Source: JAGQTE01 sp964648005
GTDB taxonomy: Bacteria > Actinomycetota > Acidimicrobiia > Acidimicrobiales > Acidimicrobilacustridaceae
NCBI GenBank assembly: GCA_964648005.1
Contig: CAZYKR010000027.1
Location: forward strand, 1 to 24,499
Length of the DNA stretch: 24,499 nucleotides
Direction: 5' to 3'
The notes under the pieces: generated by a model
The model's input: only the letters and a program-made list of their open reading frames with translations
Told to the model about the DNA's origin: nothing
Database searches by the model: none
Made by a program: the position numbers and the translations under genes
In this document: piece by piece, positions 6,638 to 16,112 of the stretch
How the letters are laid out: each line of letters starts with the position of its first letter
Numbering within the stretch: position 1 is the stretch's first letter

Positions 6638-6656
6638 CTTTGCCAGGGGGAAGGCC

Positions 6657-7664
6657 ATGCCGATCGAGACCACCCAGCCGCAGCCCGACACCGCGCACCA
6701 GCCTGCCACCACCGACGCCGGAGCCGACCGGGTCGACCCGCAGCGCTTCGCCCGCCTCGCCCGCGGTCGCATCAAGGGACGGGGCAGCCCCATCGGTCCG
6801 GCCACGTACCTGGCCGACCGGCAGGCTGCGCTGGCAGCCATGCGATGGGATCGGTTCGAGCTACGTCCGATCGGCCCGACGATCGGCGCCACCATCGATG
6901 GCGTCGACCTGGCGGGCCCGCTCGACGAGGCCACCATCGACGAGCTGCGCCGAGCCCTGGTCGCCCACAAGGTGCTGGTCTTCCGGGAGCAGGACCTCGA
7001 CGGCGCCACCCAGGCTGCCTTCGCCCGCCGGTTCGGCGACCTCGAGACCCACCCGTTCCTCGCCGGTTCCGACGAGCAGCCCGAGCTCGTGCGACTGGCC
7101 AAGGACGCCGCCGTCGGCGGCTACGAGAACATCTGGCACAGCGACGTCTCCTGGCGCGAGCGTCCGGCCCTCGGCGCGGTGCTGCGTGCCATCGAGGTGC
7201 CCGAGGTCGGCGGCGACACGCTGTGGGCCGACATGGGTGCTGCCTACCTCGCCCTCGACGGCGAGGTGCGCGCCCTCGTCGACGACGCCACCGCCGTGCA
7301 CGACTTCTCCATGAGCTTCGGCATCGCCCTCGAGGAGGCCGCGCTCGCCGAGGCGCGCGCCGCCTACCCCACCGTCGAGCACCCGGTGATCCGCACCCAC
7401 CCCGAGACGGGCGAGCGCATCGTCTACGTCAACCGCATCTTCACCAGCCACATCGTCGGCTTCGATGAGGCCACCAGCGAAGCGGTCCTCGCCGAGCTGT
7501 GCGCCCAGGCCGAGGTGCCCGAGCACCAGATGCGGCTGCACTGGGAGCCGGGGATGGTGGCGTTCTGGGACAACCGCGCCACCCAGCACTACGCCGTGTC
7601 GGACTACTGGCCGCAGGTGCGCGTCATGGAGCGCGCCGCCATCGTCGGCGACCGTCCGCGCTGA
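6657..7664 (+). CDS. TauD/TfdA-family Fe(II)/2-oxoglutarate dioxygenase
   Basis: A 335-aa enzyme from the ATG at 6657, preceded by AGGGGGAAGG. The facial triad is intact: His161 and Asp163 (IWHSDVSW) and His311 (ATQHYAV). Arg322 and Arg326 (VRVMERAAIVGD) have the same spacing from the distal His as the 2-oxoglutarate-binding arginines of TauD. Family members oxidise taurine, alkyl sulfates, phenoxyacetates or other acids with O2 and 2-oxoglutarate. The exact substrate cannot be read from the sequence. The catalytic domain begins near residue 67 (FELRPIGPTIGATIDGVDL); the first 66 residues, with a basic RFARLARGRIKGRG stretch, are extra compared with TauD (about 280 aa). Expression is probably controlled by the divergent MarR protein through 6620-6637. 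It ends 16 bases from the convergent kinase gene. Confidence 0.94.
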   Translation: MPIETTQPQPDTAHQPATTDAGADRVDPQRFARLARGRIKGRGSPIGPATYLADRQAALAAMRWDRFELRPIGPTIGATIDGVDLAGPLDEATIDELRRALVAHKVLVFREQDLDGATQAAFARRFGDLETHPFLAGSDEQPELVRLAKDAAVGGYENIWHSDVSWRERPALGAVLRAIEVPEVGGDTLWADMGAAYLALDGEVRALVDDATAVHDFSMSFGIALEEAALAEARAAYPTVEHPVIRTHPETGERIVYVNRIFTSHIVGFDEATSEAVLAELCAQAEVPEHQMRLHWEPGMVAFWDNRATQHYAVSDYWPQVRVMERAAIVGDRPR

Positions 7665-7680
7665 CGCTCGGGCGCACGAC

Positions 7681-9204
7681 TCAGGCGCCAGGCGACCTGG
7701 CAACGTCGGGCGCCACCGCCGGCACCTCGAGCCGGCGCAGCGCCTCGGCCACCGCCACGTCCGGCGGCTCGCCGGTGTCCACCACCATCGCCTCGGGCCA
7801 GGACACCGCCTCGCGGGCCAACCGGGCGGCGACCTCGGCGGTGGCGTCCGACGGATCGCCACCGCGTGCCGCACGCTCAGCGAGACGCGACGCCGCCTCG
7901 GCGGCCGGCACCTCGCACACCACGGCGTCGAGATCGGCCCGCGCCTCGTCGGCGACGCGGGCCGCCGCCAGACGCTGGGCCGGGTCGAGCCACGTGGCGT
8001 CGAGCACCACCGACTCGCCGCCGCGCAGCGCCACGCCAGCGCGCCGCAGCAGCTCGTCATAGGTCGCCGCCGTGGCAGCGGGGTCGTAGAGCCCGGCACC
8101 GAACGCCGCCGGTGCCGGCGTCGTCGAGTCGAGGCCCGCCAACTCCTTGCGCACGGTGTCGCTGCGCAGGACGGTCCACCCGGTGGCGGCGGCGACGCCG
8201 GCGGCGAGCGTGCTCTTGCCGGTCCCCGGAAGGCCGCCGATGAGCACGAGACGCACCCGGGCGCGCTCGAGGTAGCGCAGCGCCATGCGCGCCAGACGGG
8301 CCGCCTCCGCCGCCGGCTCGGCGCGCGCCGGTCCATCGAGCTGCACGGCGCGCAGGCATGCCACCTTGCACCGGACGTGCGCCCGGTAGGCGACGTAGTG
8401 CTCGAGCAAGGACGGCGGCCAGGTCACCCCGCTGAACTCGCGGTAGTCGTCGAGGAACCTCCGTCCCAGCTCCGGCGCGCCGAGGCGGTCCAGGTCCATG
8501 GCCAGGAAGGCCACGTCGTTGGCGACGTCGCCATGGCGGAACCGGTCGTTGAACTCGATGCAGTCGAGCACCCGGGGCCCGTCGTCGAGGCAGAAGATGT
8601 CGGCCGCCTGCAGGTCGCCGTGGCCGTCGCAGATCCGGCCGGCAAGCATCCGGTCGGCGAAGAGGTCGTCGCGGCCGGCGAGGTAGCGACGCACGAGGGT
8701 TCGGACGCGGTCGTGCACGTCGCCGTCCACGAGGTCGCCGACCAGCGGGTCGAGTTGGGTGAAGCTCTCCTCCCAGTTCGCCGACACGGCGTCGACCGAG
8801 CCGGCTGCAGCGATCTCGGGCGACCGGTCGGCCGCAGCGTGGAAGGCGGCAAGCTGGCGGGCGAGTTGGCGGAGCTGGTCCGGGACCCGAGGGTCCCCGT
8901 CGGTCACCCACGTCGACAGCCGCCGGTCCGCCGGCATCCGTCGCATCACGACCAGGTGCTCGGCCACCGATCCGTCGACGTCGTGCAGCGTCGCCACCCC
9001 GAGGTACACGTCGGGCGCCAGCCGGCGGTTGAGCGCCACCTCGCGCTCGCAGGCGACCCGGCGCGCCTCGACGGTGCGGAAGTCGACGAAGCCGAGGTCG
9101 ACCGGCTTCTTCGCCTTGTAGGCCCGGTCGCCGACGAAGGCGACCACCGACAGGTGCGTCTCGGCGATCTCGGCGGCGGGAGGTGCTCCACCGCGGGCGT
9201 CCAT
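7681..9204 (-). CDS. APH-like kinase domain fused to a P-loop (gluconokinase/zeta-toxin-like) kinase domain
   Basis: A 507-aa two-domain protein from the ATG at 9204; a longer frame up to 9297 adds only a low-complexity N-terminus and family members start near ETHLSVVAFVGDRAYK. The N-terminal half (about 15-310) resembles aminoglycoside phosphotransferases: YKAKKPVDLGFVDF with the likely ATP-binding lysines, catalytic loop HGDLQ (195-199, Asp197) and the second acidic motif DCIEFNDRFRHGD (214-226). The C-terminal half has a Walker A motif GGLPGTGKST (323-332), then DATWLDP and an Arg-rich lid (AERAARGGD). Mycobacterium tuberculosis Rv2004c, a dormancy (DosR) regulon protein of unknown substrate, has this same architecture as I recall it. 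No resistance role should be assumed. It is monocistronic, divergent from the DUF6807 operon. Confidence 0.92.
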   Translation of the reverse strand: MDARGGAPPAAEIAETHLSVVAFVGDRAYKAKKPVDLGFVDFRTVEARRVACEREVALNRRLAPDVYLGVATLHDVDGSVAEHLVVMRRMPADRRLSTWVTDGDPRVPDQLRQLARQLAAFHAAADRSPEIAAAGSVDAVSANWEESFTQLDPLVGDLVDGDVHDRVRTLVRRYLAGRDDLFADRMLAGRICDGHGDLQAADIFCLDDGPRVLDCIEFNDRFRHGDVANDVAFLAMDLDRLGAPELGRRFLDDYREFSGVTWPPSLLEHYVAYRAHVRCKVACLRAVQLDGPARAEPAAEAARLARMALRYLERARVRLVLIGGLPGTGKSTLAAGVAAATGWTVLRSDTVRKELAGLDSTTPAPAAFGAGLYDPAATAATYDELLRRAGVALRGGESVVLDATWLDPAQRLAAARVADEARADLDAVVCEVPAAEAASRLAERAARGGDPSDATAEVAARLAREAVSWPEAMVVDTGEPPDVAVAEALRRLEVPAVAPDVARSPGA

Positions 9205-9365
9205 GCTCACGGCCACCCAGGATGGCGCGGCGGCGGGTGCCGGGGAAGGGCCCAACGACCCCGGCGGGGCCAGCCGCTGCACCGGAGCGGCGCGCACCCG
9301 CGCTCGCCTGGCACGCTGGTGCGCCGCAGCGCCGGGACGGACCCGGCACCGACGTGAGGGGGACG
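9205..9365. other. 161-bp divergent intergenic region without an obvious -10 box
   Basis: This gap separates the kinase fusion from the DUF6807 operon. It contains no TA dinucleotide at all, hence no TANNNT box on either strand, unlike most other intergenic gaps here. The only clear signal is GAGGGGG, the ribosome site of the DUF6807 gene just before ATG 9366. Confidence 0.6.
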
Positions 9366-10241
9366 ATGGCCGAGGGGCGGATCAGCGGCGACGGCGCGCC
9401 GACGGTGCTCGGCGACGGTGCCTGGACCTACACGTGGGCCGGCGTGCCGCGCCCGTTCGTGCACCCGGTGCGCTCCCCCGCCGGCCGCGTGCTCACGGTC
9501 GACGCGCCGGCGGATCACCCGTGGCACCACGCCCTGTGGTGCACGATCAAGTTCGTCAACGGCGACAACTTCTGGGAGGAGTACGGCGAGTTCGGCGTCC
9601 TGCACCAGGCCGAGCCGCCGAGCGTCACCCGCGAGGCCGACGGCCACGAGCGGGCCGAGGCGCACCTCGACTGGGTGCCGCCCGGCGCCTCCGACCCGGT
9701 GCTGCGCCAGACGCTGGCGCTCACCCACGTGCCGCTCGGCGACGACGCCCACGCCCTCGACTGGCTGGTGGCGCTCACGGCGTGCGCCGACGCCACCCTC
9801 GACCGCACACCGTTCACGACCTGGGGCGGCTACGGCGGGCTCACCCTGCGGGGGCGCCCCGACTGGCACGACACGACCCTGCGCCTCGCCGACGGCGCGC
9901 CCCGCGAGCGCGTGCTCGGGGACCCGTCACCGTGGCTGGCGCTCGACGGACCCCTCGGCGGCGACGACGGCGATGCGGTGGTGGGCGTCGTGCTGATGGA
10001 CCACCCGACGAACGTGCGGTTCCCGACCCCCTGGTACGCCAGCACCCGCGCCGCCACCTACGGCGACGAGGGCTGGTCCAACTTCGCCAACGCCGCCGTG
10101 CTGTGGGATGAGCCGCTGACCCTCGCCGCCGACGAGACCTTGACGCTGCGCCATCGGGTGCTCGTGCACGACGGCGCCTGGGAGACCGAGCGCATCGACG
10201 CCGCCTGGCACGACTGGGCGGCGACGCCCCCGGCGCCATGA
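9366..10241 (+). CDS. DUF6807 ('PmoA') family protein
   Basis: A 291-aa cytoplasmic protein (no signal peptide) from the ATG at 9366, with GAGGGGG upstream; the open frame back to 9183 is shadow coding. It matches the DUF6807 family, sometimes labelled PmoA: RPFVHPVRSPAGRVLT (29-44), ADHPWHHALWCTIKFVNGDNFW (49-70) and MDHPTNVRFPTPWYAST (211-227). The 'methane oxygenase' label in databases is probably wrong for such proteins. They are predicted beta-rich, and the clustered His residues (His51, His54, His55) suggest a carbohydrate or metal site, but no activity is established to my knowledge. It overlaps the next gene by four bases (ATGA), so the two are co-translated and probably work on the same pathway; the partner carries a glycosyltransferase-like domain, favouring a sugar-related role. 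Confidence 0.85.
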   Translation: MAEGRISGDGAPTVLGDGAWTYTWAGVPRPFVHPVRSPAGRVLTVDAPADHPWHHALWCTIKFVNGDNFWEEYGEFGVLHQAEPPSVTREADGHERAEAHLDWVPPGASDPVLRQTLALTHVPLGDDAHALDWLVALTACADATLDRTPFTTWGGYGGLTLRGRPDWHDTTLRLADGAPRERVLGDPSPWLALDGPLGGDDGDAVVGVVLMDHPTNVRFPTPWYASTRAATYGDEGWSNFANAAVLWDEPLTLAADETLTLRHRVLVHDGAWETERIDAAWHDWAATPPAP

Positions 10242-12931
10242 ACGCGCCCGACGCGACCACGCCGGCGCGCCTGGCCGAGGACCTGCGCTCGCTCGTGGTC
10301 GACGCGCTCGACGACCTCGTCGCCCACCACCTGCCGCGGTGGCGCGTCCCGGGCACGTTCGGCGGCCACCGGGTCGAACCGGACGTGCCCGCCGACCTCG
10401 TCTACACGCTCGGCCACCTCGCCGACACGGGCGTCGCCGAGATCGCCGGCACGCCCATCGACGAGGCGATCGGCCGCGTCCTGGCCCGCCTCGACGGTCC
10501 GGGCACCCACACCTTCTTCTCGTACCGGGTCGCCGAGACGCTGGCGCGCTACGGCCCGTTCGCCACCAACACGCTGATCGCCGGCTGGGAGGACGCCGCG
10601 CGGGCCAACCTCGTGGCCGCCTGCGACTCGAGCGAGTGGATCTCGCTGCTGGACGAGGGGATCCTCCCCCGCAACTACGCCGCCGTGCTGGCGCGCTGCG
10701 AGCTCGGGCGGCTGCGCCTCGGGCTGCTCGACGACGAGTCGGTCGTCGACGACCTCGTCGAACGCCTGCGGGCGGTGTTGGCCGCCAACCCGCGGCGGTA
10801 CCTGGACGACTCGAACGGCAGCGTCGGTCGCTACGACATCTACACCGCCGACGTGTGGCTCTTCACCGAGCCGCTGGCCGACCGCCTCGGCTCCCTCTGG
10901 GACGAGGGGCTGGCCCAGGCGCTGGCACTGGTGGAAGCCGTCGCCAGCCCGGACGGCACCGCCGTGCCCTGGGGACGGTCGACCGGCATCCTCGGCGCCG
11001 CGCTCACGATCGAGCTGGCAACGCTGGCGCTCGACGGCCGCACCACGGTGCCCGATCGTTGGCTGGTGCTGGCGGGCGCGGCGACGGCCACCATGCCGGG
11101 CTGGTTCGCCGACGGCGTGACGACGGCGTACCGCCACCGCTCGCCCTACGGCTACCGCGGCACGTTCCGTCGCCTCCAGCTCACCCTCGACATCCTGGGC
11201 AAGCTGGCCTGGGCGGCGGACCGTCTCGCCGCGCTGGCGGCACCACCGACGTCCGCGGGCGATGCCGAGCCGACGGTGCGGCACGGTCGGACCGTCGTCG
11301 GCTTCGCCGACGATCGCCCGGCGGCGGTGTGGGCGGTCGACGGCCCGGCCGTCGGGTACGTCGTCCCCTTCGTCGGCGCCACCCGCAGCGACTACCTCCC
11401 CGCACCACACCGGCCGGGCCTGTTCGAGGTGCCGGTCGACAGCGACATCGCCTGCTGGACGCCGCTGGTGTTGCACAAGGGCAAGCGGTTCGCGCTCGCC
11501 GGCGAGCCGGACGAGCTGGAGGTGTACGACGCCGCCGACGGCGTGCGCGCCACCTGGGATGGCCTCGTACCGATCGGCGACCTCGACCCGCCCGCCGAGG
11601 TGCGTCGCCTCGCCGGCAACGGCGCGCTCACCTGGCGCGCCGACGGGCGAACGCTGACGATGGCGGCCGACCTGTCCTTCGCCGAAGTACCCCAGGCCGT
11701 CACCGTGCTCGTACCCGAGGTCGACGGTCGACCGCTGCGGGTCGTGGCGACGCCCGACGCCTCCACCACGGCCGTCACCTCCGTTGTCGACACGACGGGG
11801 GTCGCCGAGTGGCGCAGCTTCTGGGGACCACTGCCGGTCGTGCACCAGGTCGACCTCGATCCGGCGCCCACGCTCGGCATCCGGATCGACGTCACCCCGA
11901 AGCTGCGGGTGTCGTCCTCGGCGCACGGACACCACTACGACACCAGCCTCTACGGCCCGCTCGCCGATCGCGTCGTCGCCCTCCCGCCGGTCGTCGGCGC
12001 CTTCGCCCCGCGCCACGCCCGGGTGGACGCCGTCGACGTGTTCCACCTGCACTGGCCGGAGTGGGTCGTGCTCGACGACCTGGTGCAGCACGAGCGGGCC
12101 ATCGCCGCGCTCGCCGCGGCCGGCGTGCCGATCGTGTGGACGGCCCACAACCTGACGCCGCACGACAAGCGCCACGACATCCACGACCCGGCGTACCGCG
12201 CCTGGGCATCGGCCGCCGACGCCGTGATCCACCACTCGGCCTGGGGGCGCGACCGCTTCCTCGCACGCTGGCCCGAGGCTGCGGACGCCACGCACCACGT
12301 CATCCCCCATGGTCACTTCGGCGAGCTGTACGCCCCGCTGGTGAGCCGGTCGCGCGCCGAGCTCGAGGCCGCCGCCGGCTGGGCGCCGTGCACGCTGCGT
12401 CTCGGCCTCGTGGGCGCACCCCGCCAGGAGAAGCACGTGCAGGCCGTCCTCGACGCCGTCGCTGCCAGCGGGCGGCGCGACGTGCAGCTGGCCTGCTGGT
12501 CGCTCGGCCCCGACGACGTCGTGCCCGACGACGAGCGCATCGTCGTCGCCGAGCCCTACGCCATGGTCGATCCGACGACGTATGCCGAGCGGTTGGCGGT
12601 GTGCGACGTGCTCGTCCTGCCGTTCGACCCCGACGGCGAGATGCTGGCCACGGGCACGGCTGCCGATGTCATCGGGATGGGGTCGGCCGCACTGGTCTCG
12701 TCGTGGGGGTATCTCGCCGAGGCCCTGGGGGACGCCGCCATCCCCGGCGGTCACACCGTCGACGAGCTCGTGGCGGCAATCGACGGCCTCGACCCGGCGG
12801 CCGTGACGGCGGCGCGGGCGGCGGCGCTCGACCTGCAGGCCGCCACGGCGTGGCCGGTCGTCGCCGACGCAACCATGGCCGTGTTCGAGCAGGTCGTCGG
12901 CACCGATGCCCGCCGAGCCCGACACCGTTGA
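10238..12931 (+). CDS. Large three-part protein: alpha/alpha-toroid + beta-sandwich + GT-B glycosyltransferase
   Basis: An 897-aa protein whose ATG overlaps the DUF6807 stop (ATGA). No signal peptide or membrane segment is visible. Residues about 1-335 are helical with repeated aromatic/Trp motifs (THTFFSYRVAETLARYGPF, GRYDIYTADVWLFTEPLADRLG, DGTAVPWGRSTG, HRSPYGYRGTFRRLQLTLD), reminiscent of (alpha/alpha)6-toroid polysaccharide lyase or DUF2264-like domains. Residues about 345-555 are beta-rich (WAVDGPAVGYVVPFVG, GALTWRADGRTLTMAADLSF), as expected for the sandwich following such toroids. Residues about 595-895 look like a GT-B glycosyltransferase: VDVFHLHWPEWV, PIVWTAHNLTPHDKRHD, ADAVIHHSAWGRDRF, LRLGLVGAPRQEKHV, DVLVLPFDPDGEMLATGTAADVIGMGSAALVS. 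Fusing a degradative-looking fold with a transferase is unusual. It may build or remodel a cytoplasmic glycan or glycoside. The GT part is fairly sure; the toroid assignment is by pattern only. Confidence 0.8.
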   Translation: MNAPDATTPARLAEDLRSLVVDALDDLVAHHLPRWRVPGTFGGHRVEPDVPADLVYTLGHLADTGVAEIAGTPIDEAIGRVLARLDGPGTHTFFSYRVAETLARYGPFATNTLIAGWEDAARANLVAACDSSEWISLLDEGILPRNYAAVLARCELGRLRLGLLDDESVVDDLVERLRAVLAANPRRYLDDSNGSVGRYDIYTADVWLFTEPLADRLGSLWDEGLAQALALVEAVASPDGTAVPWGRSTGILGAALTIELATLALDGRTTVPDRWLVLAGAATATMPGWFADGVTTAYRHRSPYGYRGTFRRLQLTLDILGKLAWAADRLAALAAPPTSAGDAEPTVRHGRTVVGFADDRPAAVWAVDGPAVGYVVPFVGATRSDYLPAPHRPGLFEVPVDSDIACWTPLVLHKGKRFALAGEPDELEVYDAADGVRATWDGLVPIGDLDPPAEVRRLAGNGALTWRADGRTLTMAADLSFAEVPQAVTVLVPEVDGRPLRVVATPDASTTAVTSVVDTTGVAEWRSFWGPLPVVHQVDLDPAPTLGIRIDVTPKLRVSSSAHGHHYDTSLYGPLADRVVALPPVVGAFAPRHARVDAVDVFHLHWPEWVVLDDLVQHERAIAALAAAGVPIVWTAHNLTPHDKRHDIHDPAYRAWASAADAVIHHSAWGRDRFLARWPEAADATHHVIPHGHFGELYAPLVSRSRAELEAAAGWAPCTLRLGLVGAPRQEKHVQAVLDAVAASGRRDVQLACWSLGPDDVVPDDERIVVAEPYAMVDPTTYAERLAVCDVLVLPFDPDGEMLATGTAADVIGMGSAALVSSWGYLAEALGDAAIPGGHTVDELVAAIDGLDPAAVTAARAAALDLQAATAWPVVADATMAVFEQVVGTDARRARHR

Positions 12932-12956
12932 CCGGCGGAGCCAGCCCGGGTTGCAG

Positions 12957-13778
12957 TCAGCCGCCGAGCACGGCCCGCAGTGTCGCTGCCTCATCGGCGA
13001 GGCAGGCCGGGTCGTCGCCCGGGACGAACTCGAGCAATGCCAGGTGGGGGCGCGGCGCGTCGTGGCCCTCGGCGGTCGCCACACCCGCCTCGGCGGCAGC
13101 AACGCTGCGCCGGCGCCATCGGTCGGCCTCACTGGCGAGCGGCCGACGGGTGCCGTCGGGCTCCCAGGCGTACACGTGCAGGTGGGCGAGGTCGGCGCCG
13201 AGCACACCGATGGCGGCGACCTCGGCGTCGGGCTCCTCGGACGCCCAGTACGGCGGCTGCCAGGCGCAGGCCAGGTTCGGCGCACCGACGTCGTCGAGCA
13301 ACCGGCGTGCTGAGGCGGCACTGGCCGTGAGGGTGCCGCCGTGGAACTCGAGGTAGACGCCGACGCCGCGGTCGTGGGCCGCAGCGGCGACGGCGGCGAC
13401 CGCAGCGGTCACGCCGGCCCGGTCGGTCTCGTCGTCGCCGGGCTCGATGCCGAACGGGCACCAGATCCGCAGCCACGGCGCGCCGAGCGCCTCGACGACG
13501 TCGAGGGTGCGCGTCACGTCGTCAGCGTCGAGGCCCGCCCCGGCGAACAGGTACGAGCCGTACGAGCCGACCCGTAGCCCGGCGGCCAGCGTCGCCTGCG
13601 CCGCCGCTGCCGCACGAGACACGTCGCCTGGTGGCACGTGGACATCGCCGCCCCACTCGATCGCCTCGAGCCCGGCACGGGAGGCGACCTCGACGAGCGC
13701 AGGCACCTCCAGGGCCCGGAAGGTCACGCTGCACAGGCCCGGCACCCAGCCAGCCGTGACCACCGCGTCCGTGATCAC
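12957..13778 (-). CDS. Sugar phosphate isomerase/epimerase-like TIM barrel
   Basis: A 273-aa protein starting at GTG 13778, whose TG is shared with the stop of the upstream dehydrogenase (GTGA overlap); there is no ribosome site, so translation is probably coupled. The sequence fits the xylose-isomerase-like/AP-endonuclease-2 TIM barrel superfamily: GLCSVTFRALEVPALVEVASRAGLEAIEWGGDVHV (14-48), VYLEFHGGTL (141-150), LAHLHVYAW (198-206) and LALLEF (246-251). Likely metal ligands are Glu144, His146 or a nearby Asp, His201 and Glu250. The family interconverts keto- and aldo-sugars or inosose derivatives, or epimerises sugars. As last gene of a dehydrogenase operon that meets the glycosyltransferase gene end to end (25-base gap), a role in sugar or sugar-acid breakdown is plausible. 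Confidence 0.88.
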   Translation of the reverse strand: MITDAVVTAGWVPGLCSVTFRALEVPALVEVASRAGLEAIEWGGDVHVPPGDVSRAAAAAQATLAAGLRVGSYGSYLFAGAGLDADDVTRTLDVVEALGAPWLRIWCPFGIEPGDDETDRAGVTAAVAAVAAAAHDRGVGVYLEFHGGTLTASAASARRLLDDVGAPNLACAWQPPYWASEEPDAEVAAIGVLGADLAHLHVYAWEPDGTRRPLASEADRWRRRSVAAAEAGVATAEGHDAPRPHLALLEFVPGDDPACLADEAATLRAVLGG

Positions 13779-14779
13779 GCGATGCGGTCGAGGTCGGCGC
13801 GCGTCACGGGGAACAGCGGCGGCTCGCCGCGCACGAACCGCTCGACCTCGGTCACTGCCAGGTCGGCGAGGCGGCGGACCTCCGACCCCATCGCCCCGGC
13901 GATGTGCGGGGTGAGCACGACGTTGGGCAAGGTGCGCAGGATCGAGTCGGCGGGCAGCGGCTCGGGCTCGGTGACGTCGAGGACGGCGGCGATGCGGCCG
14001 TCGCGCAGCTCGGCCTCGAGGGCGTCGGCATCGATGAGCGCCGGGCGGGCCGTGTTGATCACCGTGGCGCCGCGCCGCAGCGCCGCCAACTGGTCGGCGC
14101 CGATTATGTGACGGGTCGCCGGGACGTCCGGGGCGTGGATGCTGAGCACGTGGCACCAGGCGCACAGCTCGTCGAGGTCCATGCGCACGACGCCCATCGC
14201 CGCCGCCGTGGCATCATCGAGGAACGGGTCGTACACGCCGACCTCGAGCTCGTACGCCGCCAGGAGCTCGATCACGATCCGCCCGACATGGGACGCGCCG
14301 ACGATGCCGACCCGCTTGGCCAGGTTGCCGACCCGGAGCGGATCCAGCGGCACGACCGCATCCGGGTCGCGCTCGCGCGCTGCGAACAGCAGGGCGCCCT
14401 TGTTGGCCAGCAGGATCATCGCCACCGTGTACTCGGCGACGGGACGGGCGTTGGCCGAGGCCGCCGAGGTGACGACGATGCCGCGGTCGAACACGGCGTC
14501 GGTCACCTGCCACTTCACCGTGCCGGCGGCGTAGGCGAACAGCCGCACGTTCGGCGCGCCGTCGAGCAGGTCGGCGCTGAGCGTCGGGCACCCCCAGTGC
14601 CCCACCAGGATGTCGGCCTCGGCCAGCTGGGCGAAGGCCTCGGGTTCGGCGTCGAACGCCACGCCACGCCGGTCGATGACCGTCCCGACGGCGTCGAGGC
14701 GCGCCAGGTGCTCGGGCCAGAACAGGTGCTCGGCCATCCCGCCGAGCACCCCCAGCGCGATGCGGGGCCGGTCGGCCAC
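13775..14779 (-). CDS. D-2-hydroxyacid dehydrogenase family protein (NAD-binding)
   Basis: A 334-aa protein from the GTG at 14779, two bases after the stop of the acyl-CoA dehydrogenase gene. It has the two-domain formate/glycerate dehydrogenase layout. The dinucleotide motif is VGIVGASHVGRIV (157-169) with Ser in place of the usual second Gly (G-A-S-H-V-G), which is found in some branches. The catalytic residues are present: Arg245 (INTARPALID), Glu271 (DVTEPEPL) and His292 (LTPHIAGA). Such enzymes reversibly oxidise D-2-hydroxyacids such as glycerate, phosphoglycerate or sugar-derived acids. The 4-base overlap with the downstream isomerase gene suggests that the two enzymes act in succession. 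The exact substrate is not readable. Confidence 0.92.
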   Translation of the reverse strand: MADRPRIALGVLGGMAEHLFWPEHLARLDAVGTVIDRRGVAFDAEPEAFAQLAEADILVGHWGCPTLSADLLDGAPNVRLFAYAAGTVKWQVTDAVFDRGIVVTSAASANARPVAEYTVAMILLANKGALLFAARERDPDAVVPLDPLRVGNLAKRVGIVGASHVGRIVIELLAAYELEVGVYDPFLDDATAAAMGVVRMDLDELCAWCHVLSIHAPDVPATRHIIGADQLAALRRGATVINTARPALIDADALEAELRDGRIAAVLDVTEPEPLPADSILRTLPNVVLTPHIAGAMGSEVRRLADLAVTEVERFVRGEPPLFPVTRADLDRIA

Positions 14780-14781
14780 GG

Positions 14782-16017
<1,236 letters not shown>

Positions 16018-16079
16018 GGTTGGCCTCCGTGTGGTGGCCCGGTTCCCCCCGGGCGGCGATGCGTCTCGCTCGCCGGGGA

Positions 16080-16085
16080 ACCCTA
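16080..16085 (-). promoter_or_regulatory. Putative -10 box (TAGGGT) for the acyl-CoA dehydrogenase operon
   Basis: TAGGGT on the minus strand in the 95-base gap between the methyltransferase stop and ATG 16017. It predicts a leader of about 55 bases that includes the GGAGG ribosome site. The same hexamer is used before other genes here. Confidence 0.45.
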
Positions 16086-16112
16086 CCGGCCGCCCGCGAC
16101 CGGTCGGGCCGG

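Noticed and set aside
7681..9204. Aminoglycoside resistance gene
   Set aside because: The APH-like domain is fused to a P-loop kinase and belongs to a separate family of unknown substrate; resistance cannot be claimed.
9309..9324. TGGCACG-like sigma-54 -24 element before the DUF6807 gene
   Set aside because: The -12 GC is one base off the required spacing, and sigma-54 is generally absent in actinobacteria.
9366..10241. Methane monooxygenase subunit
   Set aside because: The family nickname PmoA is misleading; there are no membrane segments and no pmoB/pmoC genes.
10058..13321. Very long open frames antisense to or out of frame with the glycosyltransferase fusion (1087 and 1005 codons)
   Set aside because: They are composed of Arg/Gly/Ala/Val-rich sequence without domain motifs, as expected for shadow frames in GC-rich DNA. 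The in-frame 897-aa protein has clear motifs and a coupled start.
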